Assembly (NCBI RefSeq): GCF_947623445.1
Contig: NC_135244.1
Span: 9,858,001 to 9,922,000, forward strand
DNA length: 64,000 nt
Reading direction: 5' to 3'
Origin: Clavelina lepadiformis
Taxonomy: Eukaryota; Chordata; Ascidiacea; Aplousobranchia; Clavelinidae
Shown here piece after piece: positions 1-11,934 of this stretch (position 1 is the stretch's first letter; every line of letters begins with the position of its first letter). The position numbers and the translations under genes are program-made. The notes under the pieces are model-generated. The model searched no databases. It saw only the letters and a list, made by a program, of their open reading frames with translations, and was not told the DNA's origin.

Positions 1-2853
1 CACCATCTTCTTTGTTCCATAATCTTTGGCTTCCTTACGTCGTATAAGCATTGGTATGCTGTGACTTACGGAAATGCATGTTGCCATGGGTAGAGCTGTG
101 TATGGAACACCGCACACCGTTGAGTACTCTGCTTTCGATGATGCAGCCCATAGCAGTTCAGATACCTCAGCCAGAAGTTTAGGATAAGATATAATTACCT
201 GCAAAACGTGAATCAATAATATCATGCTTATAATACTGAAATAAAAGGTAAACTATTATGGAAAACTATTATCAAGTTAGGTCCAATTCATAAACACAAA
301 TTGGGATGAAAAAGAACCGTATCCCTAGTTATAAAAAACAAACAAAAATTCCGTCGTTTTCCATCTGAACATGTTTTGTCAGGTCATTGATGATATAGAC
401 CAGGGGTGGGCAAACTACGGCCCATTTTATGCGGCCCGCCGGCACTTGCAGAAACTCCTACTCATCACTTATTGTTTTAATTAAACAGGTTACATGACAA
501 AATATTATTCCCTTTACGAGTGTGTTTTTCTCTTCACTTTCAGTGCGTAAACACACACACGTCAGTCGCGCATGTATTGCAACATGCTCTCAGCAACTAG
601 CCGTACACTTCTCACGCATTGTTTGATTCAATTATTTGATCATAAAATACAAATACGGTAGCGGCTACCGTAGGCCTACCAGTACTTCTACTTTCCTCCA
701 AATAGCTTTTCATTGTTATTTGAGACGCACAGTTTAATGTTTTCTACTTCGACAGGATTTTTGTTAAAAAATAATAGATTTATATTTTTACTCTGTTAAA
801 ATAATGAGTGCTGTTAAGAAGCGAAAGATTGAAGACGAAAGTCATGTTTTCAATAAGGAATGGACTGTTAAATACTATTTTATCGAAATTGGGAATAAAG
901 CAGTTTGCTTGTTGTGCCGTGAGTCCGTGGCTATTTTCAAGGAGTACAATTTAAAAAGACACAACCAAACTAAACGTAACTGAGTGTGAAATACAAAAAT
1001 TGTGTTTAATATGAATATGCGTTTATTTACACACCGGGTAAATTTTCCTACTTTGTAATGAGAGTGTGCGGCCCCCCGGCTGCAACATTTTTTCAAATGT
1101 GGCCCTCAGTACAAAAAGTTTGCCCACCCCTGATATAGACCAATAACATGTTTTGCGCTGGCGGTATAAACTTTTTGTGGTTCATTCCAGATTCCACTCT
1201 GGTAAATTCAGACAAGTTATTATGTCAGCTACTAAGGGAAAGGCTTGTAAAAGTGTTTAAAAATTCTGCGTAGTAAGAAGCTGCTATAACACTCAAAATG
1301 TTTAAGGCCATGATCTGTGGTTAGAGGCATGAAATTAACTTGTGGTAGTCCCTCAAAACCCGAACTTGAAATGCTTGGTTTCCGGTTCTGAACATAACTA
1401 AAGTTCAAGTTGCTTTCTTTTTTTTTTTAACATATAAACTTTCTTTTTATATATCTGTAGAATATGTTCAATCCAATTTAGTTCCACCCAATGTCTTTTT
1501 GAACAAGTTAAAAGATCTATAACAGTGGACACGCTAAGCAACAGATTAGACTACCATATTTACTTGATTAAAAGGTGCCATAGTACTTGTAGATGACCAA
1601 CTACTCACACTTGTTCGATTACTGCAGTATCATGCATAGATTTGCTACATTTAGCATATCGGTATCTACAGCTAAATTATACTCCCGGCCGTATGAATGA
1701 AAAATTAGCTGCCGAGTCATAAGACCTACCTAACTAATGCACTCTTTAAATGAGTGGTTAGTTCTTGTTATTATTAGTTATTGCACTTGTTAGTTTAGGT
1801 TTTTCAGAGTGAGTATTGTATTTACAGGTTGTTCTATAAATTCAACGCAATAAGAAATAAATAGATAACAAGAGCAACAACCCAGCTACAGACAACAACA
1901 AAAATATGTATCATATATATATAATAGTAGAATCTGCTTATTATGACCACCTTGGTACCAGACCATTTTGGTTATAATATCCGAATGGTTACAATAACCA
2001 AAACTGCTACAGTACCATTTAACCACACCAGGATTGATACAGTTAAGCTCAAAATGACAAAAAACAGCAAATTCATCATTTATTTCATTAACATCAAACA
2101 GTAACATTAAAGTGAAAGTAAGCAGATGAAATGAAAATACGCATGGCACAATTGCAACTGTCAAGTTGCATGTTTGACACAAAAAAATGCTAAAAAACCT
2201 GGAAAGATTGAAAAAGTGGTCATAGTACATTTCCGAACAAACAGAAACACAAGTAATTTTTCAACAAAAAGTTGGAAACATTCTGATTGCAGTTTTTAAT
2301 TTTGCACAGTTCTTGTATTTTTAGCAGTAAAGAAAAAATTTACGGTAGTTTAGCTCTTCTTGTTTTGAGTTATCTTTCCTTAATTCATAAGATTTTTGTG
2401 GATTATGTTTCAAGAAATGACATGAAAAATGCTATTTAGGCATGCATAAATTACTTTTTTGACCTCACAAAAGTGTGTTTTTTATTACTTAACAAATAGT
2501 TAACAACCAGACATAAACATTTTTTTTGAGTGACAAATTATAACTTATTAACTGAAGTTAATAGAATTTTAAAAAGTTCAAGTTCCAAAGCAACCTTTCT
2601 AGTGAGGATTAACTTAAAGTGTATGAATCTATTCCCTGGTTATCTAATTATCTATTTCAAAAGTTACCTAATAGTGCAAGTGAATAAAAAACACAAACAG
2701 TATCGATGGTACCGGTATATAAAACTTTATAAATATTACACTTACCCTAAGGTCAACATAAACAGGAGATATCATGCCACTCTTCAGTTTAAATTGACCA
2801 AACTTTAATGCACCAATTTCAAATAGCTTCAAAATTAATTCCTTCATTTTCAA
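1..2853 (-). CDS. UMPS: UMP synthase (OPRT domain N-terminus), first two coding exons, gene continues beyond the window
   Basis: Uridine monophosphate synthase converts orotate to OMP (orotate phosphoribosyltransferase half) and then to UMP (decarboxylase half) in cytosolic de novo pyrimidine synthesis. Exon 1 is 2746-2853 (36 codons, start ATG at 2851-2853, donor GTAAG) and exon 2 is 198 down to the window edge (66 codons, acceptor AG at 199-200); both junctions are phase 0. The protein reads [20 protein letters not shown], then across the junction [23 protein letters not shown] and [16 protein letters not shown], which are the conserved N-terminal OPRT motifs of animal UMPS. A second ATG two codons downstream could also be the start. 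Only 102 residues are present; the phosphoribosyl-binding loop and the decarboxylase domain lie outside. A hAT element sits in the intron and does not disturb the exons. Confidence 0.95.
401..1132 (+). mobile_element. Non-autonomous hAT element with perfect 8-bp target duplication, in the UMPS intron
   Basis: The element begins CAGGGGTGGGCAAACT at 401 and ends in the near-exact inverted AGTTTGCCCACCCCTG at 1132. It is flanked on both sides by the 8-bp duplication ATATAGAC (393-400 and 1133-1140). Eight-base duplications and CAG...CTG ends are diagnostic of hAT transposons, and these ends resemble those of animal elements with BED-finger transposases. The clean duplication suggests a fairly young insertion. 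Its body keeps only the first part of a transposase gene (804-983), so it is an internal-deletion derivative. Confidence 0.93.
804..983 (+). pseudogene. hAT transposase N-terminus, BED zinc-finger remnant (59 codons)
   Basis: An ATG at 804 opens a 59-codon frame starting [12 protein letters not shown] and containing [15 protein letters not shown] and [10 protein letters not shown], closing with TGA at 981-983. This is the beginning of the BED zinc finger of hAT transposases of the GTF2IRD2/ZBED/SCAND3 type. Its C-x2-C pair and first His are present, but the frame stops before the last metal ligand. The rest of the transposase is absent, so this is a deletion relic inside the hAT element rather than a host gene. 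Confidence 0.85.
1141..2745. other. Remainder of UMPS intron 1, no gene seen
   Basis: AT-rich intronic sequence between the hAT element and exon 1. Short open frames on the minus strand (for example 1886-2230) have no recognisable motif, coding bias or splice context. No RNA gene or further repeat could be supported. Confidence 0.6.
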
Positions 2854-5800
2854 TGTTTATTCAACTTCAATACTGTTTTACAAGAGTTATTAAATCTGTA
2901 CATGTAAAGACTTGTCCTGAACACAGCATTGAATATAGAATAAAGATAGTTAAACAATAGTCTTAAATATCAGCTATTGCACTGTTTAGTCACAACGTTT
3001 AAGAAAATTACATGAATTTATTTCTAGAGATTTTAGCCAACAAAACCCAAACAACAAACTTACGGATATCTGCTTGTAATTCAAAAACAAAGTTTTTGTC
3101 AAATTGCAGACAAACAATATAAGAAAAACCCACAAAATATTAATGTGTTATTCTGTTCAATATTAAAGTGTTAAAAAATAAAAGTGTTATTCAGAATATT
3201 AAAAAAGGGTTTGAGATATTTGCAAATTAGGTTATGTGTGAAAATGAATAGCAACTTTGTGACTTCAGATGGTTAGGAAACAGAACAATATTCAACTTTT
3301 TGTCTATCCACTTGCTTTTCTTATAACCATAGTGGTAATTGACGAAAAAAGACATTCGTTCTGACTCCTACCTTGCTCGATCCCTCAAAACTAGAGTAAT
3401 TACATCAAGCAAACATTGTCATAATCTCTGAACATTCTGACTTAGTAATAAACTAACAAAGCTTGATCGGGTTGTTCCATATTAATTCAAACAATTCTTG
3501 ACTATCATGACACCATGGGTTCTCGGGTTGAATAGTAGGAAAAAATAATTTTTTTAATTCATTTGGCCATTGTCGAGATATCACGTCTGAAAATGCTAAT
3601 TGCATGACATTTTTCTATATAATACTATTTTCATTACCTTATGCAAAAATAATAAACAAAACATGGTTGTTATATTTTGAGGATGAGGATCATTGAAATC
3701 GATAAATTCACTGCAAACTTCCCAGTTTGAGAAATAAATTTTTTGTAGTCATTGAAATTAAAATGTCTTTAAAAAATATCTGGCTTAATTTTTATTGTAT
3801 AGCTTTTCTAGCTAAGACATAAATGTTATCCTTTCATCATGTGAAGAAATTGTAGGAGTGTTTTGCTTGGATAGGAAGTAATTTGAGTGAATGTAATCAA
3901 TTTGTACAATGACTCTAAAATTTTGATTGGTTGTGAAAATTTTTATTTTATCTGAAAAAAAATGGGGAAATGATACCCAGTTTTTCGCAGAACCATTCAA
4001 AATTGTAAAATCGTTGTACAAAATTGGTTACAACCAAAACAAATATTTTTTCCTATCCAAGCAAATCGTCCCTACAATTGTTTCACATGGTGAAAAGAGA
4101 ACAATCACGTCTTAGTTAAAAAAACAACAATTCTATGAATATTTTATTTTTGATGGCTGCAACAAATTTAATTCTAAAATTTGAGGGTTTTGCAGTGAAT
4201 TTTATAGAAATTCAATGGATTCCTCATCCTCACAATAGGTAAAAACCATGTTTTTCATCATTTAGCATCACATTTAATGTAAAACGGTCATGTGTTCAGC
4301 ACAAAAATCACCACCTAGTGGTAAATATTTAAGATGCGATAGCTTGAAAACAGCTTAATATTATTTAACGATTTTTTTCATTATAGTCAGTTGGGGCAAA
4401 AAAATCATGAGGTGTTGCAGCGAAAAAGCATACTCCACACCCTAACTTGTTACCCTGCATAAAAGATGTTTCGTGTTTTTAAAATGGTCGTATCTAAGAA
4501 GTCTTTTTGCTAACTTGAATTTTTATTGCTGTATTTATCTTTCTGGCAGGTTGTCTTTTGCATAGTGAACCCAAAAATCATGCTAAAATACTTTTTTCAT
4601 GGTGTCGTAAACTTTTGTGTAGCACGGTTGCAGATATTATACTCTTAACCACCAACAGTATTTTAATAAAGTAATTAGGGTGAACATTTTTTGTTTAGCG
4701 ATGATGATTTTTTCCCTCGCATTTTCCATTTGAACACATCCTAAAACCAGTTGATGGCCGTAATGCACTAGGCTAAATAGAAGTTAAAATGCAAGGATAT
4801 AAAGGAAAGTAATCTACGAAGGAATGTAGGTAGGCTATCTATGGAGAAAACAAAAGCTTAACGAAAAGAAGATGTACAGCACTACATTATATAGTTATAA
4901 ATCCGGGTGAAGACAAAAAATTGGAGATTAGGCTAGCCTTAGGTAGCCTAGAAACAATTTTGGACATAGAACGACTAGGACTAAAAATTTTCAATTCCAT
5001 TTAAAAATTATAGTCACCAGGCACCAAGTACCATATTTTGCGTGTCGATTTTAACCAAATTTCTATGCTAGATGTTTTGCACCAGAATAGCTTCGATGTC
5101 AGGGTCTGCATGTGACATACTGCATTCAGGAATTATAGCAATCTGGCTCTTGCGTATTATAGGCTATGCACTGCACAGGTCTTTCCAATGAGGAAAAACA
5201 CCTAAAGAAGATGAAAAATCGTGCAAAAGGAGGAGGTATCATGGTAACCTTAATCATATAGGCCTAGGCTTTCTATCACGTTCCAAGTTAAGCTAGCCTA
5301 TGTTCTTCTACATAGGGAATCTAAAAAATTGGGTCATTCCAACATGCTGGATCATGATAATAATAATAGATTGGCAGCAAAGCATCTTTTCCAAACCAAA
5401 AAGTTTATAGGTTTACACCTAACATATCTAGCTAAAGTTGCGAAAAAACAACAAACTAATTACTAGATGAATCAAAACGACTGCACGTGCTCATCCAATG
5501 CAACGTAAACCGAAGACCAGCTGGTGACGGGTGTGAAAAGGGCAAGGCATGCTTTCTCAACACTGCAGCACAGCACTGTATTTTGTTTTCAGTGTTTATC
5601 TTGCTCGTGTGCGCCATCAGGCAGCTAGCTGTTTGTAATTCAAAATGTCTCTTGCTCTTTCATCTTTCTCATGCTCTCTTCAAATTCTGTGATCATGCTG
5701 TTCTGTTGTTATTATTAATCACTTATTGACAGTCACAGTAATAAACTTGTACGCTTAATGTATCCAATTCTGGGAGCCAAACAGGCTTCGAAAGAATTGC

Positions 5801-8321
5801 ACGTGAAATTATAGCTGTCATTATTAATAGTATAATATAGGCTATATGGCTATATATTATATTGTATCATTATTATTATTGTTCGTTATCGCCTTTTACT
5901 CACCATTTACAATATGAAAGATAAAATAGTTATGTTCGAATGATTTTTAGCTTATAGCTCGTTCAGGTTAAAATTGTCTTGGGACCGAGGGCATTCACCA
6001 AAAAAATTGTTTGAAAGCATTCCGCTGAGTCACTTTATGCGTTGGTTTTAAGTCACACTGAGGGGACCAAATTTTACGGGGGAACCAATTTTTTTGCGAC
6101 ACCGCAAAGCTTTGTGGAGCTTTTTTGCCACAAGTTGAAAGACGAGATGTGGCTGTTAGCGTCGTACCACTTTAAACTCAAGACGACCCACGAATAATTA
6201 TGACGTCACACAAATCAAAATTTGTTTTTATAGTGAAGTTTTCTCGTGTCCAATAGCCTGTGATGATTTTATAAAATTGTTTGCAAATTGAATGCCGCAT
6301 AGAAAACGGAAATCGGCAAAGCAAAGCATTGCGTTACGTGTCGCCTATGCATGACTTCCGGTGTATCGTTATAAGTCGTGACGTGAGTTATTCTTTCATT
6401 TATAGCTATTCGTTGCGTCACAGTCTACGAAGTTAACCATAGAAAGTGGTCGACTTTATTATGTAGCTGTCACAATGTCTTATTTAATGTAATCGTTTAA
6501 ACAAGAAACAATATAACCAGTTTATACAGTTGTCATGGTATACAATTGATTCTAAGATTAAGAGAAGCGAAACAACGACCTGAGACTCATTTCACTTCGA
6601 GGACATTAAGCAATTCCACAGACAAACATTGTAATTGAAGTGATCGTCCTTACAGGCTAAGGAACGATAAACCACCATTTCATTACAAGCCTGACCTTGT
6701 GTTCAATATGCAGAAAACAGACTCTATTGTGGGGATGGCGATGTTGATTGTTTTAAGGTTGGCCTAAATCGAAAGGCTTTTAGTCTTTCTTTTAGAATTC
6801 CTAGAGACCTAGACAATTGTGTCTTTGACTCCGTTGCGCCTGCTTTCTCTAATTGCTTCTTTAAATCAGCACCACATTCATAAAGTCTAAATTGTTATAT
6901 TGTCCGAAATATAGTCGTAGTCACATCAGAAACAATTTCATCACCATTTCACATTCAAGTAGAGCTATCACTTGAATTCAATAATGAATAATCCAGAAGG
7001 TAAACTAATACGATGAGAAGAGAGAGATTTTAACCAAACCTAAGTTTTTATACCGCTGTATCCAACCAATCGACGACCGCCATGCTACTTTACCATGCCA
7101 CGTGTAACACGTGTCCTTATTCTACATCATCTAAGCGTTTTCACCACAGTACTATCAATTTTGTGCCGTGAAACCTAATAGCTACTTGACACACTTAAAC
7201 TATGGTCAGTACGTCGGTTTGGAATTGATTGTTTGAATAACGGGATTAACCCAGAATAACACATCTGTTTAAATAATAAATTGCATCTGACTGGAGAACA
7301 CACACTAATACAAATGACAATTATATAAATTATTATTGCAATTACTATCACGACCGCCACACTATAAACCAGAAAGCCCCACAAAATCCTCTCTTTCATA
7401 TTCTGAATGATGAGTAAAAGGCTCTGCCAGCTCTGAAGTTTCCCATTCTATTACCATGCCTCAATGCTCAATTTCTTTGCTCAATGCAACTATACAAGAC
7501 CACCGGTGAACGAAATACTTACTTTTCTAATATCAGTGATTTTCGCTGGTATAACAAGCGGGAACTAACCGACGTGAAATAGTGTTATCGCCCAACGTTG
7601 TTGAAACGGTTTTCGCCTTTCGGAGAACGAACGAAGTGGGTGGTTCTTGTACTCTATAGTCTAATGGCGTATTTATGATTGCCTCGAGGGAGGCCAAAAT
7701 CATGAACAGTTTGATCTAAAGTTTTTGCCTCTGCCCACCAAATCCAAACGCCAAAATGCACACAGTGCAAAATGAACCGATAAAAGCTATTTTATTTCGC
7801 AATATAGTAGAATATCATAGTTATCACAGAAAGACAGTGATGGATGTCCTGACCTATATTGTCTGTAGCCAATAGGTGGGCGAAGACCTTCGCTGTTGCA
7901 ATCAATTTCCTTCTTATCAGCATGTGGCTGGTAACGCTGGTTTTATGTTTTTTTTTCAATTTGATGAATGATATGCTACATCTAGTGTATAACAGCTTAT
8001 ATTCACATAGAGTGAGATAGAATGGACAATACATAGCTATTCTTTCTGGAAACAGAATGCTGTAGGAACTAACAAGCAATCACAAAAGACTGTCATGCAC
8101 ATCACACGACTTTACGTGGCCTGGATCAGTGCTGTTCAACCTTTTTGATGACGGTTCGCACTGTTCAGTGTCACGAAAACCTCATCAAGTGTCCATAGAT
8201 ACAATCCGAGCTGCAAAACTTTAGTGTCAACATTTGTAACCTCAATTCGACCACACAGACAAAAATCACAATATACTTAACAGCCTTGAAAGGTTACGTG
8301 AGAGTTTAAGTTTGCCTATAC
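2854..8321. other. Intergenic region 5' of UMPS
   Basis: No exon with a recognisable protein motif was found on either strand. The UMPS 5' UTR and promoter must lie just above 2853, but no clear TATA box or other core element could be assigned. The main structure is the large inverted repeat at 3661-4253. The rest is AT-rich with scattered short open frames that I could not support as genes. Confidence 0.6.
3661..4253. repeat. Large imperfect inverted repeat (foldback), arms about 290 bp
   Basis: Left arm about 3661-3955, right arm about 3960-4253, meeting with almost no spacer. The left arm read forward and the right arm read on the minus strand share ordered blocks: ACATGGTT, TGTGAGGATGAGGA-like, AATTCACTGCAAA, CTAAGAC, CATGTGAA, CAATTGTAGG, TTTGCTTGGATAGGAA and ATTTTGTACAA. 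Overlapping open frames on the two strands (3812-4021 minus, 3927-4115 plus) encode similar peptides only because the DNA is palindromic. It could be a foldback transposon or two copies of one element inserted head to head. No target duplication was identified. Confidence 0.8.
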
Positions 8322-9557
8322 CAGTGTTTCCCAAACTTTTTTCCGATAGCGCCCCCCTGGACAAATTACTGACTATCAAACGCCCATTCAACAAAAAAGT
8401 AACAACGAATTTACTGTTTATTTGAGAAGCGAGGAAAAAAGCACATGCACACTTGTAAAACCAGCACTAAAATTAGCCTGAAATTTTTACAATTACTCAA
8501 TGTACGATAGGTCAATTTTGACAACTAAAACATTTCTGACACGGCAGGACATTCCTCTTTCGAACCGTGTACTCGCTTTTCTTTAACTACATCGATAAGC
8601 AAATAACTTGAACGTTTGCAAGCTTAGTTCCAGCCATCAAAACTAGATAGCAGGCATTATTAAACCATCCACCATTTAAGTCAAAGAAAGCTTTCGTTAC
8701 ATCATAAACATTTTTTGACATTTGAATTCACACACAGGGTGGACTCACCACCTTTATTTGAAGACGAAACGTGTACAAATGTGTAACATACAAATTAACA
8801 TGAATTACAACTGCTAATTAATGTTTGTTTAATTCTAATCTCTAATGTGAAGGATGAGCTTAGTGCAATTTCATAAGCTTCTTGATATCCGGTTCCATTT
8901 CAGTTAAAAACAGTCGTAAATCTCCCCGTCTCACTATGTCCAGGCGGTTTCTTTTGTTGTCCAGAAGCATTGTGACCGCACTGAACGCACGCTTTATTAA
9001 GTATAAGCTGGGAAATGCAATGAAAAATTTTTTACCCGATCCCACACGTGAGGATATGTCACTTTAATTTCGCGTTGCAGCCAAAATGATTGATACGAGA
9101 TACGGAAATTTGGTTTGAGTTCAAAATCATTTTGCAAGGTTATAAGTTCCTCTGCAAGAATCCCTTGCTCGGAAATATCAATTAATGGGTCGATTATCCA
9201 GTCAGGAATCTCCAATTGTATTACATCCTGAAACCGAACTTCCATGTCTTCATGCAATTCCTGAATATGCTTGCTGTATGTTTCAACATCAACATTAGAA
9301 ATACCTTTGTCGCTGATAGCAAGTTGTTGCAAGCTGGAAAACTGGAAGAATTCGCGTCTAGCTAAATTTCGCCCATACAACGCAAGCTTATTTTTGAATC
9401 CACACAGTGCTGATTTTACCTTGATTAGATTTACGTCGTTGCCCAGAAGGGATAGGTTCAATTCGTTAAATTTGGAAAATATATCTGACAAGTTTGCGAT
9501 ATCATTTTTATAGCAATAATTTCTTTGGCAAGTCCATAATTCCTCAACCAGTAAATA
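8322..9557 (-). mobile_element. Decayed hAT transposon, 3' half, truncated by a LINE fragment
   Basis: A hAT-type terminus CAGTGTTTCCCAAACTTTTT lies at 8322, followed by GCGCCCCCCTGG, in the orientation expected for the 3' end of a minus-strand transposase. The transposase C-terminus is read on the minus strand from about 9557 to 8860. The other terminus is missing, because homology stops where a plus-strand LINE 3' end begins near 9558. Confidence 0.7.
8860..9557 (-). pseudogene. hAT transposase C-terminal half (ZBED5/SCAND3-like), frameshifted
   Basis: Frame one (about 9557-8997) contains NLSDIFSKFNELNLSL, FKNKLALYGRNL, ISEQGILAEELITLQNDF and SYQSFWLQ. A second frame (9045-8860) continues with FIAFPSLYLIKRAFSAVTML, KKRNRLDIV-like (here NKRNRLDIVRRGDLRL) and TEMEPDI. 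These are the conserved C-terminal and dimerisation blocks of hAT transposases that were also domesticated as ZBED5 and SCAND3. The two frames overlap around 8997-9045, so at least one frameshift separates them. No start, BED finger or first catalytic Asp is present. Confidence 0.85.
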
Positions 9558-9770
9558 TAACCAACGGGTCGACCAATAACCAGGTGGTAGACTTACAATT
9601 TCACCCCTGGCATGGTTACGACTATAGGTTACTATAGCTATCCGTTTATTAACCGAACTGGCAGACGTGCCATGGCGAAAGACCGCAAACCATAAGGACC
9701 TTGTAGCTAGAGCAACTACCCTCTTGAGAAAATGAAATGGGTTCGGAAAAGAGAGTGAGTTTGAGCTGGC
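9558..9770 (+). mobile_element. LINE 3'-end fragment, same family as the copy at 25340-27545
   Basis: On the plus strand the sequence is a diverged copy of 27365-27540. PTGRPITRW, TTIG-like, LTELADV and RKTA-like blocks correspond to PTGKSQSRL, TTIGIPLAEL, LTDVAKDRE and PELPKLL there, followed by a related GA-rich tail. It is the extreme C-terminus and start of the 3' UTR of a LINE second ORF, 5'-truncated as is typical of target-primed insertion. It abuts and appears to interrupt the hAT pseudogene. Confidence 0.72.
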
Positions 9771-10389
9771 TTCTTTTTGATTTGTGGAAACTTAAAAACA
9801 CAAAAATCCAATAACATTCTCACATTTCTGAGTAATATGTAGGCTGTTAGTATATACTGAGCGTTCAATGACCTTATATCTGCTTTATTGCAATGGTCAC
9901 GAATTACGCTAATAAATTCAACAGTGATATATACGTACATGCAGCACATGTTTGTGTTATACCGCTCTAATAGCATCCACCACTAAATCGATTTCTCAAA
10001 TCATAGAAATGTAGCGTTACAAACAATGACTATCGTAAACTGTTTTACATCTGCACGTCATAACTGGATGTTTCAGATCGCACTAAAGTGGGAGAATGTT
10101 TCCAATACATGTAATTAAAGATTACAGCGTTTAGATTATTACGGTCACGATAACAATGAAATAAGGATTATGCTTTGGCGTAGTCTATCTCACAAGTTTG
10201 TTCTAAATATTGTGTACAATTTGACGTGATGTCGTTCGAAGAGGAGGCTATGAGAAAACATACAGTATTGAAAATTGCATAAAATTTCAAAATGGCAACT
10301 GGCAACAAAAATAAGTTGTTTTATATAAATGGGTAAATAACTGGCACTGTCATAATAACGTGTGTAAACTGAAGCATTTCTCAGTCTAT
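9771..10389. other. 3' flank of the minus-strand receptor gene
   Basis: No gene seen. An AATAAA on the minus strand at 9884-9889 could serve as the polyadenylation signal of the receptor gene ending at 10390, giving a 3' UTR of about 0.5 kb; this is only a motif match. Confidence 0.35.
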
Positions 10390-11934
10390 TCACAAACGAT
10401 CCATGTTATATCCGTCAGAGTGAGATGTTCGTGGAGAGAAAACCTCATATGAAGAGGCTGATCTCATCTTCCTGAATCTAGTAAGCAAACCTTATGTGTT
10501 TAATACACTCAAACATTTGGTAACAGCGAAATATAATCACAAAAAAAGGTTTAGGTTACTATGTTATAAAGATGTGCCGAACCAGAGCCCAAGCCCAAAC
10601 GTTACCTTTTTTTAATGCTCTCACAAACCCCAACTTTACTTTTAGTTTTACCCGAACGTTTGCTTTTTGTCCAAAAAAAAACAAACAGCAATAATTTTTC
10701 GAACATTTGCTATACCGGGAATAGTTTTTGTAATCTTGCTGTCCCCGCCATTAACTTCATAAAATTAGTGCATAACACGTCACGCATATAGGCGGTGTCA
10801 CTGAAATTTTTTGTTCTTTTTCATTAAAAACGTAAACACAAATAAGTTATATATACAAAAAAGTTTATGTTCATAAAAAATCTCTTTGTGAAATAGTTTC
10901 TGTCGTTACAGTAATATTAACGTTAGGTTAACATTCAGAAACTGTGAAAAATAGCTTCGAACATACGATTGTCTCCGGTGAATTAGTGGCAGTCATTAAT
11001 CAAGATTTCAAAGTTTTAATAAGGGATGATTTTTTACTTTTCTGTAGAATTTTCGCAGTATGATGAAATAATTTCCTTGCAGTTAAAACTTAGTTTTATG
11101 CATATTGCTCGTCATATTTAACATTTTTGAATAACATGTAGCAAGCATGTAGCTCTGACGTTTCTATTTGTTATAAGCTTGCAGACTACACATATCCTAC
11201 ATTTTATGCTCCCAAACCATAAAGCATTTCGTCGTTTTTAACATTACATGAGCCCAAAAAGTTTAGAACCACTGGTCGTTAAGTTGTTGTAATTTAACAA
11301 AAATATTTTTAGATATGAAATATTTTGATGGTCCACCAAAGTTTAAAAGTTGGTGTTGCGGTGCATTATTTAAAAAAAACTGGGAACCACTGGTCTTAAA
11401 CTTTATTGCTACACTCACGTTATAATAACGGCTGCGGAAGCTACCGCAACAACCACAGCAGCAGACACAGCAATACCGACAATGGCGCCCGTGCTGAGTC
11501 CAACAGTGGATTTGGGACGAACGTCGATTCGCGCTTGAGCTAAAAAGTTTAATTTACGTTAAATTTTTAGAGCTTACGTTTTATTGAAAGTTTGATTTTG
11601 AAAATAAGTTATAAGACTATATAAATTAGTGTGTCTTGTTTACCGGTTGCAGCTGTGCTTGTCATGCCCGTTGCAGCTGCTGTGCTGTGCTGTGACGACG
11701 TTACTACGTATCGTGTTGCCACAGGACTTGTATCATAGGCAGTTGTAAAGTCAGGTTTGGATGTCTCCATTGACGCAACAGACGATGGAAACGATGAAGA
11801 AGAAATAGTAGACCCGACAAAAGGTTGTATAGTGGGAGCCGATGATGATACAGCGGTACTGAAGAAAACATTGTGGTCAGTAGAGACCCTCCGGGTTCTT
11901 TGAGGTGTGGTTAAAGTGGCAGTCGTTATGCGGT
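10390..11934 (-). CDS. Receptor exons 32-34: Ser/Thr stalk, membrane span, tyrosine tail
   Basis: Exon 32 (11644-11934) encodes 97 residues rich in Ser, Thr and Ala, a likely O-glycosylated stalk. Exon 33 (11419-11539) has ARIDVRPKST followed by a small-residue membrane span (GAIVGIAVSAAVVVAV...). Its donor leaves phase 2, and the exon at 10390-10477 enters with the matching phase after a CTTACTAG acceptor. The tail starts TFRKM and contains SSYEVF and GYNMDRL before TGA. The start T-[FLI]-R-[KN] matches both tail exons of the plus-strand paralog, which supports choosing this distant exon. Intron 33 (10478-11418) holds hAT-like ends. Another tail exon may exist and be unrecognised. Confidence 0.78.

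Noticed and set aside
9580..9640. Reading the minus-strand frame upstream of 9557 as more hAT transposase
   Set aside because: The TRWLYLLVEEL-like stretch is better explained by plus-strand LINE homology; further upstream the minus frame loses all hAT similarity.
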